A DNA stretch of 64,000 bases. Origin: Aequorivita todarodis (GTDB taxonomy: Bacteria; Bacteroidota; Bacteroidia; Flavobacteriales; Flavobacteriaceae). The position numbers and the translations under genes are program-made. This document shows positions 7,017 to 16,527 of this stretch, in pieces; position 1 is the stretch's first letter; each line of letters opens with the position of its first letter. The notes under the pieces were generated by a model that saw nothing but the letters and a program-made list of their open reading frames with translations, was not told the origin of the DNA and ran no database searches. The stretch spans positions 62,001-126,000 of the forward strand of contig NZ_JAQQTG010000007.1 of the NCBI RefSeq assembly GCF_028561335.1. Direction: 5' to 3'.

Positions 7017-9209
7017 TTAATTCCCAACTTCGCTGATGAATTTGATTCGGTACAGCCGCAGTTCCTCTTCGTCATAATCGCCGTCAAATTCGTCTAAGGC
7101 CTCTTCGATCTTATCCGTTTTTGCCTCCAAGAAATATTCGTGGATTTCTTCCTGCTGGTCTTCATCCAACACCTCATCAATCCAATAATCTATATTCAGC
7201 TTGGTGCCGCTATAAACAATGGCTTCCATTTCCTTAATAAATTCTGGCATCTCAAGGCCTTTGGCGTTGGCAATATCGGGCAGGGCAAGTTTGCGATCCA
7301 CGTTTTGAATAATGTATAATTTAAGGGAGCTATTGCTGCCGGTGGATTTCACAACAAAATCTTCCGGACGGATTATGTCGTTTTCCTCAACGTAGTCCTG
7401 GATGATCTTTAGGAAAGGTTTGCCATATTTTTTCGCCTTGCCCTCTCCCACTCCGTGGACGTTGGAGAGCTCATCCATTGTTATAGGATATTTAAGTGCC
7501 ATATCTTCCAACGAGGGCTCCTGAAAAATCACAAATGGGGGAAGGTCTAAATTGTGTGCTACTTTTTTCAACTCTGCTTTCAAAAGTTTGAAAAGATTTT
7601 CGTCAACAACTTCGCCACCTTTATTGGAGGCTACAATCACGTCGTCATTGGCGTCCTTAAACGAATGGTCCTCGGTCATCATAAAGGAGGTGGGCGATTT
7701 TATAAATTTCTTTCCCGCATCTGTTAAATGAATAACGCCATAGGTTTCAATATCCTTTTTCAAGTAGCCTGCCACCAATAACTGGCGCAACAGAGCCATC
7801 CAATAGGCCGCATCGTGCTTGGCGCCAGAGCCGAAATACGCTTGGGCATCCGTTCGGTGCGATTTTATAAGGGCATTTACCTTGCCGACCAAAACATTTA
7901 CAATTTCCTTACTTTTATATTGTTCATTGGTTTTAAAAACTACTTCCAAAAGCTGTTTTGCATCGTCTTTTGCCTCGTGTTTCTTTTTGGGGTGGCGCAT
8001 ATTGTCGTCCATCATGCCGCCTTCGCCGGTCTCGTTGTCAAATTCCTCCCCAAAATAATGGAGGATGAATTTTCTTCGGGATATTGAAGTTTCGGCAAAA
8101 GCGACCACTTCCTGCAAGAGGGCATGGCCTATTTCCTGTTCGGCAACAGGCTTGCCGCTCATAAATTTTTCGAGTTTCTCAATGTCTTTGTAACTATAAA
8201 AAGCAAGGCAGTGCCCTTCGCCCCCATCACGACCGGCGCGCCCGGTTTCTTGATAGTAGCTTTCAATACTTTTAGGGATATCGTTATGGATCACAAAACG
8301 AACGTCTGGTTTGTCAATTCCCATTCCGAAGGCTATGGTAGCCACGACCACATCTACGTCTTCCATCAAGAACATGTCTTGGTGCTTTACGCGGGTCTTG
8401 CCGTCGAGACCGGCGTGATAGGGAACGGCCTTTATACCGTTTACCTGCAGTGCCTGTGCAAGCTCTTCTACCCTTTTTCTGCTTAAGCAATAAATAATGC
8501 CGCTTTTGCCTTCATTCTGTTTTACAAAGCGAATGATGTCTGAATCCACATTTTTTGTTTTCGGCCTTATTTCATAATAAAGGTTTGGGCGATTGAAAGA
8601 TGCCTTAAAGGTGGTTGCATTCTGCATATTGAGGTTTTTCAGAATATCCTCCTGCACTTTTGGGGTGGCGGTGGCGGTAAGCCCAATTATTGGAATATCG
8701 TTTCCAATTCGTTGAATAATACTTTTAAGGTTTCGGTATTCCGGCCTAAAATCGTGGCCCCACTCACTGATGCAGTGGGCCTCATCTATGGCCATGAAAG
8801 AGATTTTCTGGGTTTGCAGAAAATTTACGTATTCTTCCTTGGTGAGCGATTCGGGCGCTACGTAGAGCAATTTTGTTACGCCGCTCACAATGTCGCTCTT
8901 TACTTTTTTTACTTCGGTTTTGTTGAGGGAGGAGTTTAGTACGTGGGCAATCCCTTCTTCCGAAGAAAGGGCACGCAGGGCATCCACTTGGTTTTTCATA
9001 AGCGCAATGAGTGGCGAAACCACTATGGCCGTTCCTTCCTGCATGAGCACCGGAAGTTGGTAACAAAGCGACTTTCCTCCGCCCGTGGGCATAACCACAA
9101 AGGTATTGTTACCGTTAAGGATGCTTTTTACGACTTCCTCCTGCAGACCCTTAAAACGGGTAAATCCAAAAAATTTCTTTAGTGCTGCATAAATGTCAAT
9201 CTCTGCCAC
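7017..9209 (-). CDS. recQ: ATP-dependent DNA helicase RecQ
   Basis: A 730-residue 3'-5' DNA helicase used in recombination and fork repair. It shows the RecQ motif 0/I region with PTGGGKSLCYQLP, the DEAH box in AIDEAHCISEWGHDFRPEY, LTATATPKVQ, and QETGRAGRDG (motif VI). An RQC/winged-helix region follows, then an HRDC domain near residues 530-600 and a C-terminal helical domain. The zinc-binding cysteines usual after LHYFGEE are absent: residues about 373-402 read EGGMMDDNM where CGxCDxC is expected. Divergent from the kdsD-like gene, with about 200 bp between. Confidence 0.95.
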   Translation of the reverse strand: MAEIDIYAALKKFFGFTRFKGLQEEVVKSILNGNNTFVVMPTGGGKSLCYQLPVLMQEGTAIVVSPLIALMKNQVDALRALSSEEGIAHVLNSSLNKTEVKKVKSDIVSGVTKLLYVAPESLTKEEYVNFLQTQKISFMAIDEAHCISEWGHDFRPEYRNLKSIIQRIGNDIPIIGLTATATPKVQEDILKNLNMQNATTFKASFNRPNLYYEIRPKTKNVDSDIIRFVKQNEGKSGIIYCLSRKRVEELAQALQVNGIKAVPYHAGLDGKTRVKHQDMFLMEDVDVVVATIAFGMGIDKPDVRFVIHNDIPKSIESYYQETGRAGRDGGEGHCLAFYSYKDIEKLEKFMSGKPVAEQEIGHALLQEVVAFAETSISRRKFILHYFGEEFDNETGEGGMMDDNMRHPKKKHEAKDDAKQLLEVVFKTNEQYKSKEIVNVLVGKVNALIKSHRTDAQAYFGSGAKHDAAYWMALLRQLLVAGYLKKDIETYGVIHLTDAGKKFIKSPTSFMMTEDHSFKDANDDVIVASNKGGEVVDENLFKLLKAELKKVAHNLDLPPFVIFQEPSLEDMALKYPITMDELSNVHGVGEGKAKKYGKPFLKIIQDYVEENDIIRPEDFVVKSTGSNSSLKLYIIQNVDRKLALPDIANAKGLEMPEFIKEMEAIVYSGTKLNIDYWIDEVLDEDQQEEIHEYFLEAKTDKIEEALDEFDGDYDEEELRLYRIKFISEVGN

Positions 9210-9254
9210 GCTTCTTCGTTTTTAATGGGCAATTCAGTTTTAGCCAACAATACA

Positions 9255-9284
9255 TTGTTTTACAGATTAACAATTGTAATTTTG
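9255..9284 (+). promoter_or_regulatory. Promoter TTG-N19-TAATTTTG
   Basis: A full match to the Bacteroidota promoter: TTG at 9255-9257, 19-bp spacer, TAATTTTG at 9277-9284. Transcription would start near 9291, giving a leader of about 120 nt before the kdsD-like gene. Confidence 0.65.
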
Positions 9285-9412
9285 CAACCGTATTGAGCTA
9301 ACTGCATCTTAAAAGAAAGGTATCTATATTTAAGATTACTGAATTTAATTAAATAGCATTCTAAATATACTAATTTCTGATACAGTTACAAACATTCAAA
9401 AGCATTAAAATT

Positions 9413-10378
9413 TTGAACAAGCAAGAAAGAATTATTTCCGTAGCCAAAAATACCATAGAAACTGAGAGTAAAGCCATTGCAAATTTGGCCCATTTGGTGG
9501 ACCGGGAGTTTGCAGGCGCAGTTGATTATATTTATCATTCCAAGGGGAGGGTTATTGTTACCGGCATTGGCAAAAGCGCAAATATTGCTACCAAAATTGT
9601 AGCTACGTTAAACTCAACGGGAACTCCCGCGATCTTTATGCATGCCGCAGATGCCATCCACGGTGATTTGGGGACCATTCAAGAAAACGATACGGTTATC
9701 TGTATTTCAAAAAGCGGGAACACCCCCGAAATAAAGGTGCTTGTGCCCCTCATAAAAGCCATTGACAACAAATTGATTGCCATTACCGGAAACCGTGAAT
9801 CTTTTTTGGGCCAACAAGCAGATTTTGTGCTCAACGCTTATGTGGAAAAAGAAGCCTGTCCCAATAATCTGGCGCCAACCACCAGCACCACCGCCCAATT
9901 GGTAATTGGCGACGCCTTGGCCATGTGCCTTTTGGACCTTCGCGGGTTTTCCAGCAAGGATTTTGCAAAATTCCATCCCGGTGGTTCTTTGGGGAAAAAA
10001 TTATATTTGCGGGTCAGCAATCTTACCTCGTTAAATGAAAAGCCACAGGTAAGCCCCGATACCGACGTAAAAAAAGTAATTGTTGAAATTTCCGAAAAAA
10101 TGCTGGGCGTAACGGCTGTGGTTGAAAACGATGAAATTGTGGGTATAATAACAGACGGCGACTTGCGACGCATGTTGACGAGAACCGATAACTTTGCAGG
10201 ACTCACCGCAAAGGATATTATGACCCAAAACCCAAAAAAAATAGCCAACAACGCCATGGCCGTTGAAGCAATGGAAATGATGGACAGCTACGGCATCACC
10301 CAGATTCTTGCTGAAGATAAAGGCAAGTACAGTGGGGTGGTCCATATTCATAACCTTACCAAAGAGGGCATTATTTGA
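9413..10378 (+). CDS. kdsD: D-arabinose-5-phosphate isomerase, KpsF/GutQ family
   Basis: A 321-residue enzyme interconverting ribulose 5-phosphate and arabinose 5-phosphate, the first committed step toward Kdo for lipopolysaccharide. A SIS domain fills residues about 35-170 (VTGIGKSANIATKIVATLNSTG, DLGTIQENDTVICISKSGNTPE), followed by two CBS domains (about 205-255 and 270-320). It starts at TTG; no upstream in-frame ATG exists. Its TGA overlaps the ATG of tatC, so the two form an operon. Confidence 0.92.
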   Translation: MNKQERIISVAKNTIETESKAIANLAHLVDREFAGAVDYIYHSKGRVIVTGIGKSANIATKIVATLNSTGTPAIFMHAADAIHGDLGTIQENDTVICISKSGNTPEIKVLVPLIKAIDNKLIAITGNRESFLGQQADFVLNAYVEKEACPNNLAPTTSTTAQLVIGDALAMCLLDLRGFSSKDFAKFHPGGSLGKKLYLRVSNLTSLNEKPQVSPDTDVKKVIVEISEKMLGVTAVVENDEIVGIITDGDLRRMLTRTDNFAGLTAKDIMTQNPKKIANNAMAVEAMEMMDSYGITQILAEDKGKYSGVVHIHNLTKEGII

Positions 10379-11217
10379 TGAAGAAAAAAGCTTCCCCAGA
10401 AAAAGAGATGTCCTTTTTGGACCATTTGGAAGAACTGCGCTGGCACTTGGTACGTTCCACCCTTGCGGTATTAATCGTAGCGGTTCTGGCTTTTATTTTT
10501 AAACGATTTATTTTTGACGTACTCATCTTTGGGCCTTCAAAACCCGATTTTGCTACCTATAGCATGTTTTGCGAAATCTCGCGCGCCCTGGGAATGGATA
10601 CCTTTTGCTTTCAGGAAATGCCCTTTAAAATTCAAAGTAGAACAATGGCAGGGCAGTTTTCAGCACATATGTGGACGTCTATCTACGCTGGGATCATTGT
10701 GGCATTTCCTTATATTCTATTTGAGTTTTGGAGATTTATAAGCCCCGGTCTAAAGGAAAACGAACGCAAGTCCAGTCGCGGTTTTATTGTGATTGCCTCC
10801 GTACTTTTCTTTATAGGGGTTTTGTTCGGGTATTATCTCATCACTCCACTATCCATCAACTTTTTGGGGAATTATCAAGTAAGCGATGAAGTGATAAACC
10901 AGTTTGATCTGGAAAGCTATATTGGCTTGGTCAGAACTTCAGTATTGGCCTGCGGAATTGTTTTTGAATTACCGATCTTAATGTACATCCTCACAAAAAT
11001 TGGGTTGGTAACGCCAGAAATTCTTCGGAAATACAGAAAATTCGCATTGATTATCGTTTTGGTGCTTTCGGCAGTAATTACGCCGCCGGATATCGTAAGC
11101 CAGATTATCGTAGCCATCCCGATACTTATCCTTTATGAGGTGAGCATTTATATTTCAAAAATTGTAATCAGGAACCAGAAGCGGGAGGAGCGAAGAAGGA
11201 AGATGGGCGCTGGGTGA
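10378..11217 (+). CDS. tatC: Sec-independent protein translocase TatC
   Basis: A 279-residue, six-helix inner-membrane protein that recognises twin-arginine signal peptides. Diagnostic sequences are MSFLDHLEELRWHL near the N-terminus, FEFWRFISPGLKENERK in the middle and the late helix with LSAVITPPDIVSQ. The ATG overlaps the kdsD stop (TGATG). An in-frame TTG three bases upstream is not needed. No tatA/tatB gene is adjacent, so those subunits must be elsewhere. Confidence 0.96.
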   Translation: MKKKASPEKEMSFLDHLEELRWHLVRSTLAVLIVAVLAFIFKRFIFDVLIFGPSKPDFATYSMFCEISRALGMDTFCFQEMPFKIQSRTMAGQFSAHMWTSIYAGIIVAFPYILFEFWRFISPGLKENERKSSRGFIVIASVLFFIGVLFGYYLITPLSINFLGNYQVSDEVINQFDLESYIGLVRTSVLACGIVFELPILMYILTKIGLVTPEILRKYRKFALIIVLVLSAVITPPDIVSQIIVAIPILILYEVSIYISKIVIRNQKREERRRKMGAG

Positions 11218-11370
11218 TGGTGCTGGGTGCGGGATGACGGTTGCTGGGTGTTTTGGAATAAAATTATGTATCAAGTAACAGGATTTAAGGGAAACGGGAC
11301 GGTTTTTCAAATTTATCCAAAACCTGTCTTGAGTCTTGATTCCCTTTAATCTTGGTTCAAATAAATAAAT

Positions 11371-11724
11371 ATGAAAAAGAATATAGTTGAAGAATTCAAT
11401 GCGTATCGCGAAAAGATGAACGAAAAAATGCTGGATGACAACAATAAAATCATCAAACGCATTTTCAATTTAGATACCAATGCCTATATGGAAGGGGTGC
11501 TTCCGAAGAAAACAAAGGAACTGCTCGGTTTGGGAAATTCGTTGGTGCTTCGTTGCGACGATTGCGTGCGCTACCATTTGGAGGAATGCCACAAACTTGG
11601 GTTGACCAAGGAAGAAGTGGTGGAAGGGATGAGCATTTCCCTTTTGATTGGTGGAACCATTGTAATTCCTCATTTAAGAAGAGCTTTTGAATATTGGGAA
11701 GCTTTGGAGGCGCAGCAAAATTAG
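11371..11724 (+). CDS. Carboxymuconolactone decarboxylase / AhpD-like protein
   Basis: A 117-residue alpha-helical protein of the CMD/AhpD family. It has the redox-type signature RCDDCVRYHLEECHKLG, with C-x-x-C followed by His, seen in AhpD-like peroxidase partners and many uncharacterised paralogues. Disulfide or peroxide-related chemistry is plausible but no substrate can be assigned. It is the third plus-strand gene after kdsD-tatC but 153 bp away, so it may have its own promoter. Confidence 0.85.
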   Translation: MKKNIVEEFNAYREKMNEKMLDDNNKIIKRIFNLDTNAYMEGVLPKKTKELLGLGNSLVLRCDDCVRYHLEECHKLGLTKEEVVEGMSISLLIGGTIVIPHLRRAFEYWEALEAQQN

Positions 11725-11909
11725 TTTTTACTTAAAGACTAAGAATTGAGTATATTGCGCAAATTAGTTGTAGAGGTTAATCGATAAATGATAGTTGCAC
11801 GACTAATGATTGAAATTATTAACCAAGAAAACGGATTTGTGGCAAACCATAAATTATTCGTGAACCTGCCTGACGATGGACGGATTCGTGGCTAAAAAAA
11901 TACATTTAG

Positions 11910-12650
11910 ATGAAGCTTAAAGCTGAAAATTTAATGAAATCCTATAAAGGCCGAAAGGTTGTTAAGGGCATCACCGTGGAAGTAAACCAAGGAGAAATTG
12001 TTGGTTTGCTTGGACCGAATGGAGCCGGAAAAACCACTTCTTTCTATATGATAGTGGGCTTAATCAAACCCAATGGCGGCAGGATTTTTTTGGAGGGCAC
12101 CGAAATTACAAAGTACCCCATGTACAAACGCGCCCAGCACGGGATTGGCTATTTGGCACAGGAAGCCTCCGTTTTTAGGAAATTGAGCGTTGAGGACAAT
12201 ATTTTGAGCGTTTTGCAGCTTACGAAGCTTTCCAAAAAAGAGCAGCGCGCCAAAATGGAATCGCTTATCGAGGAATTTGGGTTGGGCCATATCCGCAAAA
12301 ACCGCGGCGATCTTTTGAGCGGTGGGGAGCGAAGACGAACCGAGATTGCGCGTGCCCTTGCTACCGACCCGCATTTTATACTTTTGGACGAGCCCTTTGC
12401 GGGAGTGGACCCCGTTGCGGTTGAAGACATTCAGCGTATCGTGGCGCAGCTCAAAAACAAAAATATCGGGATTCTTATTACCGACCACAACGTACAGGAA
12501 ACGCTGGCCATTACCGATAGAACCTATTTGATGTTTGAAGGAAGCATCCTAAAACACGGAGTGCCGGAAGAACTGGCCGCAGACGAAATGGTGCGAAAAG
12601 TATATCTGGGGCAGAATTTTGAGCTTCGGAAGAAGAAGTTGGAGTTTTAA
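11910..12650 (+). CDS. lptB: LPS export ABC transporter ATP-binding protein LptB
   Basis: A 246-residue ABC ATPase that powers lipopolysaccharide extraction from the inner membrane with LptF/LptG. Visible are Walker [17 protein letters not shown] (from about residue 34), the signature [17 protein letters not shown], Walker [19 protein letters not shown] and the H-loop in [17 protein letters not shown] with [12 protein letters not shown] is characteristic of LptB within the ABC superfamily. The Kdo isomerase gene close by fits an envelope-biogenesis neighbourhood. Confidence 0.95.
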   Translation: MKLKAENLMKSYKGRKVVKGITVEVNQGEIVGLLGPNGAGKTTSFYMIVGLIKPNGGRIFLEGTEITKYPMYKRAQHGIGYLAQEASVFRKLSVEDNILSVLQLTKLSKKEQRAKMESLIEEFGLGHIRKNRGDLLSGGERRRTEIARALATDPHFILLDEPFAGVDPVAVEDIQRIVAQLKNKNIGILITDHNVQETLAITDRTYLMFEGSILKHGVPEELAADEMVRKVYLGQNFELRKKKLEF

Positions 12651-12983
12651 GCCCCCTGGCCCCCAAAGGGGGAAATCAGTTAGTATCTTATCCTCGAAAT
12701 TTACCAACAGAAAAGTTTACCAATATTTATTGACAACTTAAATTTCCCGAACTATGACGTAAGACCGCCTTGCTAAAGGACGTAAGACGTAGGACATGCT
12801 GTCCAAAAGCTAAGTGAAAGTATTCGTATAATGTCGATAAAAACTTAGACAGCAAGAAAAGCAAAACACAAATATTCGTGGCTACCAATTCGATTGAAGT
12901 AAAGGAAAAATTCGAGACATCATTGTCACTATGTTATCCGAGCGTAGCGAATGAAATTAATTCGTGAATTTGTGGTAAGTTTT
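12651..12983. other. Intergenic region with short repeats, no gene
   Basis: Between convergent lptB and pssA. Contains the CCCCC(T)GGCCCCCAAAGGGGG palindrome at about 12652-12672, GACGTAAGAC-type short tandem copies near 12757-12795 and two TTCGTGGC/TTTGTGG repeat pieces near 12868 and 12965. No coding signal is seen. Confidence 0.6.
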
Positions 12984-13733
12984 TCACTTCTCTACCTTTC
13001 CAAACAACGATAACAATATATAAAGCAGTATAATAAATGGTATCGCCAAAAACTTCAGCAGTACCAATAACACTACACAAAGAACCAAAAACACATAACG
13101 GACGGCATTACTTTTAAAATCCCAGGTTTTGAATTTTAAGGCGAAAAGGGATATTTCGGCATTCAGCAAAATGCAGCTTAGTAGCGTCATTCCTATCAAA
13201 AACCACTTATTGAGAATGATGCTTTCCGCTAATTCGGAATATTGAAACTGTAAAATAAGCGGCAGACTCAAAATCAACAGCGTGTTTGCGGGCGTTGGCA
13301 ACCCAATAAACCCAGAAGTCTGTCGTGTGTCAACATTAAATTTTGCCAAACGATAGGCCGAGGCAACTACAATCAGCAAGCCTAATAAAGGCATATAGCT
13401 CTTAAACCCAATATTCCATCCCTCCAAGGAAAATGTTTCGGTAAGCGTCTGCATTTGGTGGAAATAAGACAAATTCAACATTTGATACATTATGATACCC
13501 GGTGCAACGCCACTGGTGATTACGTCTGCCAAGGAATCAAGTTGGAGCCCGACTTCGCTTTGGGCTTTTAGCAAGCGCGCGGCAAGCCCATCAAAAAAGT
13601 CGAAGAAAATTCCGAGGAAAACAAAGAAGGAAGCCGTTATCAAATCTCCCGAGGTCGCAAAAAGTATAGCCACACAGCCACAGAGGATGTTTAGGGAGGT
13701 AATGATGTTTGGGATTTGTTTTATTATATTCAT
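12984..13733 (-). CDS. pssA: CDP-diacylglycerol--serine O-phosphatidyltransferase
   Basis: A 249-residue membrane enzyme that makes phosphatidylserine, the precursor of phosphatidylethanolamine. The CDP-alcohol phosphatidyltransferase signature is intact: DGLAARLLKAQSEVG followed by LQLDSLAD, matching D-G-x2-A-R-x8-G-x3-D-x3-D. About six to eight hydrophobic helices surround it. The N-terminus IIKQIPNIITSLNILCG is typical of the PssA subfamily. It stands alone, convergent with lptB. Confidence 0.94.
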   Translation of the reverse strand: MNIIKQIPNIITSLNILCGCVAILFATSGDLITASFFVFLGIFFDFFDGLAARLLKAQSEVGLQLDSLADVITSGVAPGIIMYQMLNLSYFHQMQTLTETFSLEGWNIGFKSYMPLLGLLIVVASAYRLAKFNVDTRQTSGFIGLPTPANTLLILSLPLILQFQYSELAESIILNKWFLIGMTLLSCILLNAEISLFALKFKTWDFKSNAVRYVFLVLCVVLLVLLKFLAIPFIILLYILLSLFGKVEK

Positions 13734-13777
13734 GGTCTTTATCGAGCAATTTGGATTCTATTTATTATTCAGGGACA

Positions 13778-13845
13778 ACATCCCCTCCCAGCCTCCTCCC
13801 GAATCGAGTTCGGGACAAGCTCTTCAAAGGGGAGGAGCCTAATAG
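13778..13845. repeat. Nested CTCC..GGAG / CCCGAA..TTCGGG hairpin
   Basis: Upstream of pssA, CCTCCTCCC pairs with GGGGAGGAG across an inner CCCGAATCGAGTTCGGG hairpin. Related CCCTCCC..GGGAGGG palindromes occur near 16453, 22287, 27241, 32903, 33189 and 57284, so this is a dispersed repeat family. Confidence 0.7.
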
Positions 13846-13960
13846 GAGTGGATTTTTTAATATCTATTAAGATTATGTGTAAAAATAACAAAGTATTTCC
13901 GTCCAAAGCTATCAAAACACAATATGTACATAAATTTAAAGTTTAGTATTCTGTAAAATA

Positions 13961-15058
13961 GTGCCATATTTGTCCAAAATTTTAAAAAACTTGAAAGAGA
14001 AATTACTGCTCCTTTTATTCCTTGTTTCGGCCACACTGGGCGCGCAGACCGTGCGTAAATATTCCAACGAATTTATGAATATAGGGGTGGATGCCGCGGC
14101 TTTCGGGATGAGCAATGCCGTGGTGGCTTCCTCAGCAGATGTAAACTCGGGGTATTGGAATCCGGCGGGCTTGGTAAATCTTGAGGACAAGCAGATTTCA
14201 CTGATGCACGCCTCCTATTTTGCCAATATTGCGAACTATGATTACGCCGCTTTTGCGATGCCCTTGGACGATAGGAGCGCGGTAGGACTTTCCGTTATCC
14301 GTTTTGGGGTGGATGATATCTTAAATACCACACAGTTGATAGATGCCCAAGGAAATATAGACTACAACCGTATCACTAAGTTTTCAACGGCAGATTATGG
14401 GGTTACGTTTTCCTACGCCCGAAGACTGCCGTTGGATGGTTTGAACTATGGGGTAAACGCAAAGGTAATCCGTCGCATTATCGGCGATTTTGCCTCTTCT
14501 TGGGGCTTTGGGTTGGATGCCGCCGTTCAATTTAGAACCGACAAGTGGATGTTTGGAATTATGGCGCGCGACATTACCACCACCTTCAACGCTTGGAGTA
14601 TTGACGAAGAAAAGTTTGCTGAAATACAGGGTGCGGTGGAAGGCCAAAACCAGGAACTACCTGAAACTACAGAAATTACCATCCCGAAACTTCAGTTGGG
14701 AATGGCCCGAAAATTTGTATATCGGTATGATTTTTCACTCTTGGCAGAAGTAGATCTCAATTTTAGATTTGCTGAAACCAACGATATTATTTCTTCTTCC
14801 TTTGCGAGCATTACCCCTTCCCTGGGGCTTGAATTTGCGTATATCGCTATGGTTTACGTTCGCGGCGGGGTGGGCAATTTTCAAAACATAAAACAATTGG
14901 ACGGCGGCGACTCCGTTGGTTTTCAGCCTAATATTGGCGTAGGGTTTCGATACAAAGGCATTCAAGTGGATTACGCCCTGACCGATATTGGCGACCAAAG
15001 CGCGGCGCTGTATTCCAATGTGTTTTCGTTGAAATTGGATTGGGAGATTTTTAGATGA
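13961..15058 (+). CDS. PorV/PorQ-family outer-membrane beta-barrel protein
   Basis: A 365-residue protein with a Sec signal peptide (hydrophobic LLLLLFLVSATLGAQ, cleavage near residue 29) and alternating beta-strand pattern to the end. NEFMNIGVDAAAFGMSNAVVA and NSGYWNPAGLV are hallmarks of the PorV/PorQ group, relatives of FadL that serve the type IX secretion system or related tasks. Which paralogue this is cannot be settled here. Start choice is uncertain: GTG at 13961 overlaps a possible -7 box (CATATTTG, 13965-13972), so TTG at 13991, just before the signal peptide, may be the true start. Confidence 0.85.
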   Translation: MPYLSKILKNLKEKLLLLLFLVSATLGAQTVRKYSNEFMNIGVDAAAFGMSNAVVASSADVNSGYWNPAGLVNLEDKQISLMHASYFANIANYDYAAFAMPLDDRSAVGLSVIRFGVDDILNTTQLIDAQGNIDYNRITKFSTADYGVTFSYARRLPLDGLNYGVNAKVIRRIIGDFASSWGFGLDAAVQFRTDKWMFGIMARDITTTFNAWSIDEEKFAEIQGAVEGQNQELPETTEITIPKLQLGMARKFVYRYDFSLLAEVDLNFRFAETNDIISSSFASITPSLGLEFAYIAMVYVRGGVGNFQNIKQLDGGDSVGFQPNIGVGFRYKGIQVDYALTDIGDQSAALYSNVFSLKLDWEIFR

Positions 15059-15062
15059 TGGA

Positions 15063-15090
15063 GGGTGCTGGGTGCTGGGTGCTGGATGAC
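15063..15090 (+). repeat. Heptamers GGGTGCT (x3) + variant
   Basis: Three exact GGGTGCT units and a GGATGAC variant immediately after the stop of the PorV-like gene. Similar GGGTGCT/GGGTGAT units appear at about 11205-11255. Confidence 0.85.
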
Positions 15091-15172
15091 AGGTGGTAAA
15101 TTCCAAATATGAAAGTTGCTATAAGAAAGTGGAAAGATGAAAGTGGAAATACGAAATTACATCCCGAATCAA

Positions 15173-15248
15173 CGAATCAACGAATCAAAATACAAAAACT
15201 CATACCCCATACCACAAACCTTGAATCTTGAATCTTGAATCTTGAATC
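15173..15248 (+). repeat. Octamer CGAATCAA (x3) and heptamer TTGAATC (x4) arrays
   Basis: CGAATCAA repeats from about 15165 to 15188, and four exact TTGAATC units occupy 15221-15248, ending 21 bp before the GTG start of the next gene. Confidence 0.85.
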
Positions 15249-15269
15249 TGAACCTGAAACCCAAAAAAC

Positions 15270-16451
15270 GTGACAAAAAAATACCTCCTCTTCCTTCTTC
15301 TATTAGCGACTGTTTCCGCAAAAGCACAGTTTGGGTCTTTATCGCCGGCAGCAGAAATTAGTATATTGACCATTGGCCCTGGGGCAGAACTATACGACAA
15401 GTTTGGGCATAGCGCTTTTAGGATCAAGGATACCCTTAGCGGGGTGGATGTGGTTTTTAACTACGGGAAGTTTGATTTCAATACACCAAATTTCTATACC
15501 AAGTTCGCCCGCGGAAAACTACTCTATGAACTGGGCGTAAGTTATTATCAACCCTTCCTTGAAAGCTATATAGCCCAAAACCGTTGGGTAAAAGAGCAAA
15601 CTTTAAATCTTAGCCACAGCGAAAAACAGGCGATTTCCGATTTTCTGTGGAACAATGCCTTACCCGAAAACAAAAAATACAAATACGATTTCTTTTTTGA
15701 TAACTGCGCCACCAAAATTCGCGACGTAATCCAAAAAGTATTGGGCGATAAGCTCGAATTTAAGGAAGACCATATAAAAGAAGAACTTACCTTCCGACAA
15801 CTTATACAGCAGAACCTACAGGCGAATACTTGGGGAAGTATGGGCATAGACATTGCCCTGGGAGCCGTAATAGATAGAAAAGCGAAGCCCATAGAATACC
15901 AATTTCTTCCGGAATATGTTTATGAAGGAGCTGCAAATGCAGTTATACATAGAAATGGAACTTCGGAAAGTTTGGTGAAACAAACAACCGTTCTTTTTGA
16001 GAACCGACCTACCCCACCCGATACCAATTTTTTACTGAGTCCGTTGTTTATATTGGGATTATTGGGGTTATTGATTGTTTTCGTAACCTTCCGCGATTAT
16101 AAAAGAAATGTGCGAAGTCGCTATTTGGACGCGTTCCTTTTCTTTTTTACAGGCTTGATTGGAATATTTCTTTTGTTGCTTTGGTTTGCCACAGACCACA
16201 CGGCTACTGCAAACAACTATAATTTGCTTTGGGCCTTTCCCATTTCAATTTTTCTCATTGTGGCGATCGCAAAAAAGCGTGTTATACCTAAACTAAAGCG
16301 ATATGTTCTTCTGCTAATATTGCTTTTAGTACTTCTCGCCATCCATTGGTTAACGGGGGTGCAGGTTTTTGCAATCGCTTTGTTGCCGCTGTTGCTTGCA
16401 TTGGCAGTGCGCTATGTTTATTTGATGTATTTTATTGGGAAAAAGGAATAA
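15270..16451 (+). CDS. Lnb N-terminal periplasmic domain protein (DUF4105), probable lipoprotein acylation enzyme
   Basis: A 393-residue protein: signal peptide (about 1-19), a periplasmic domain to about residue 245, then four or five transmembrane helices. The periplasmic part has FGHSAFR (H47) and DNCATKIRD (C146), a His/Cys pair fitting a thiol-based acyl-transfer fold. From memory, proteins of this family have been described as the Lnb lipoprotein N-acyltransferase in Bacteroides; the link here is by motif and topology only. GTG start, chosen because it directly precedes the signal peptide. It follows the PorV-like gene on the same strand. Confidence 0.8.
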   Translation: MTKKYLLFLLLLATVSAKAQFGSLSPAAEISILTIGPGAELYDKFGHSAFRIKDTLSGVDVVFNYGKFDFNTPNFYTKFARGKLLYELGVSYYQPFLESYIAQNRWVKEQTLNLSHSEKQAISDFLWNNALPENKKYKYDFFFDNCATKIRDVIQKVLGDKLEFKEDHIKEELTFRQLIQQNLQANTWGSMGIDIALGAVIDRKAKPIEYQFLPEYVYEGAANAVIHRNGTSESLVKQTTVLFENRPTPPDTNFLLSPLFILGLLGLLIVFVTFRDYKRNVRSRYLDAFLFFFTGLIGIFLLLLWFATDHTATANNYNLLWAFPISIFLIVAIAKKRVIPKLKRYVLLLILLLVLLAIHWLTGVQVFAIALLPLLLALAVRYVYLMYFIGKKE

Positions 16452-16527
16452 CATCCCTCCCCGGCCCTCCCTTCGAAGGGAGGGGGCGCTTATTTTGTGC
16501 TTAAGGGAAAGGCTATATTATCATCCA

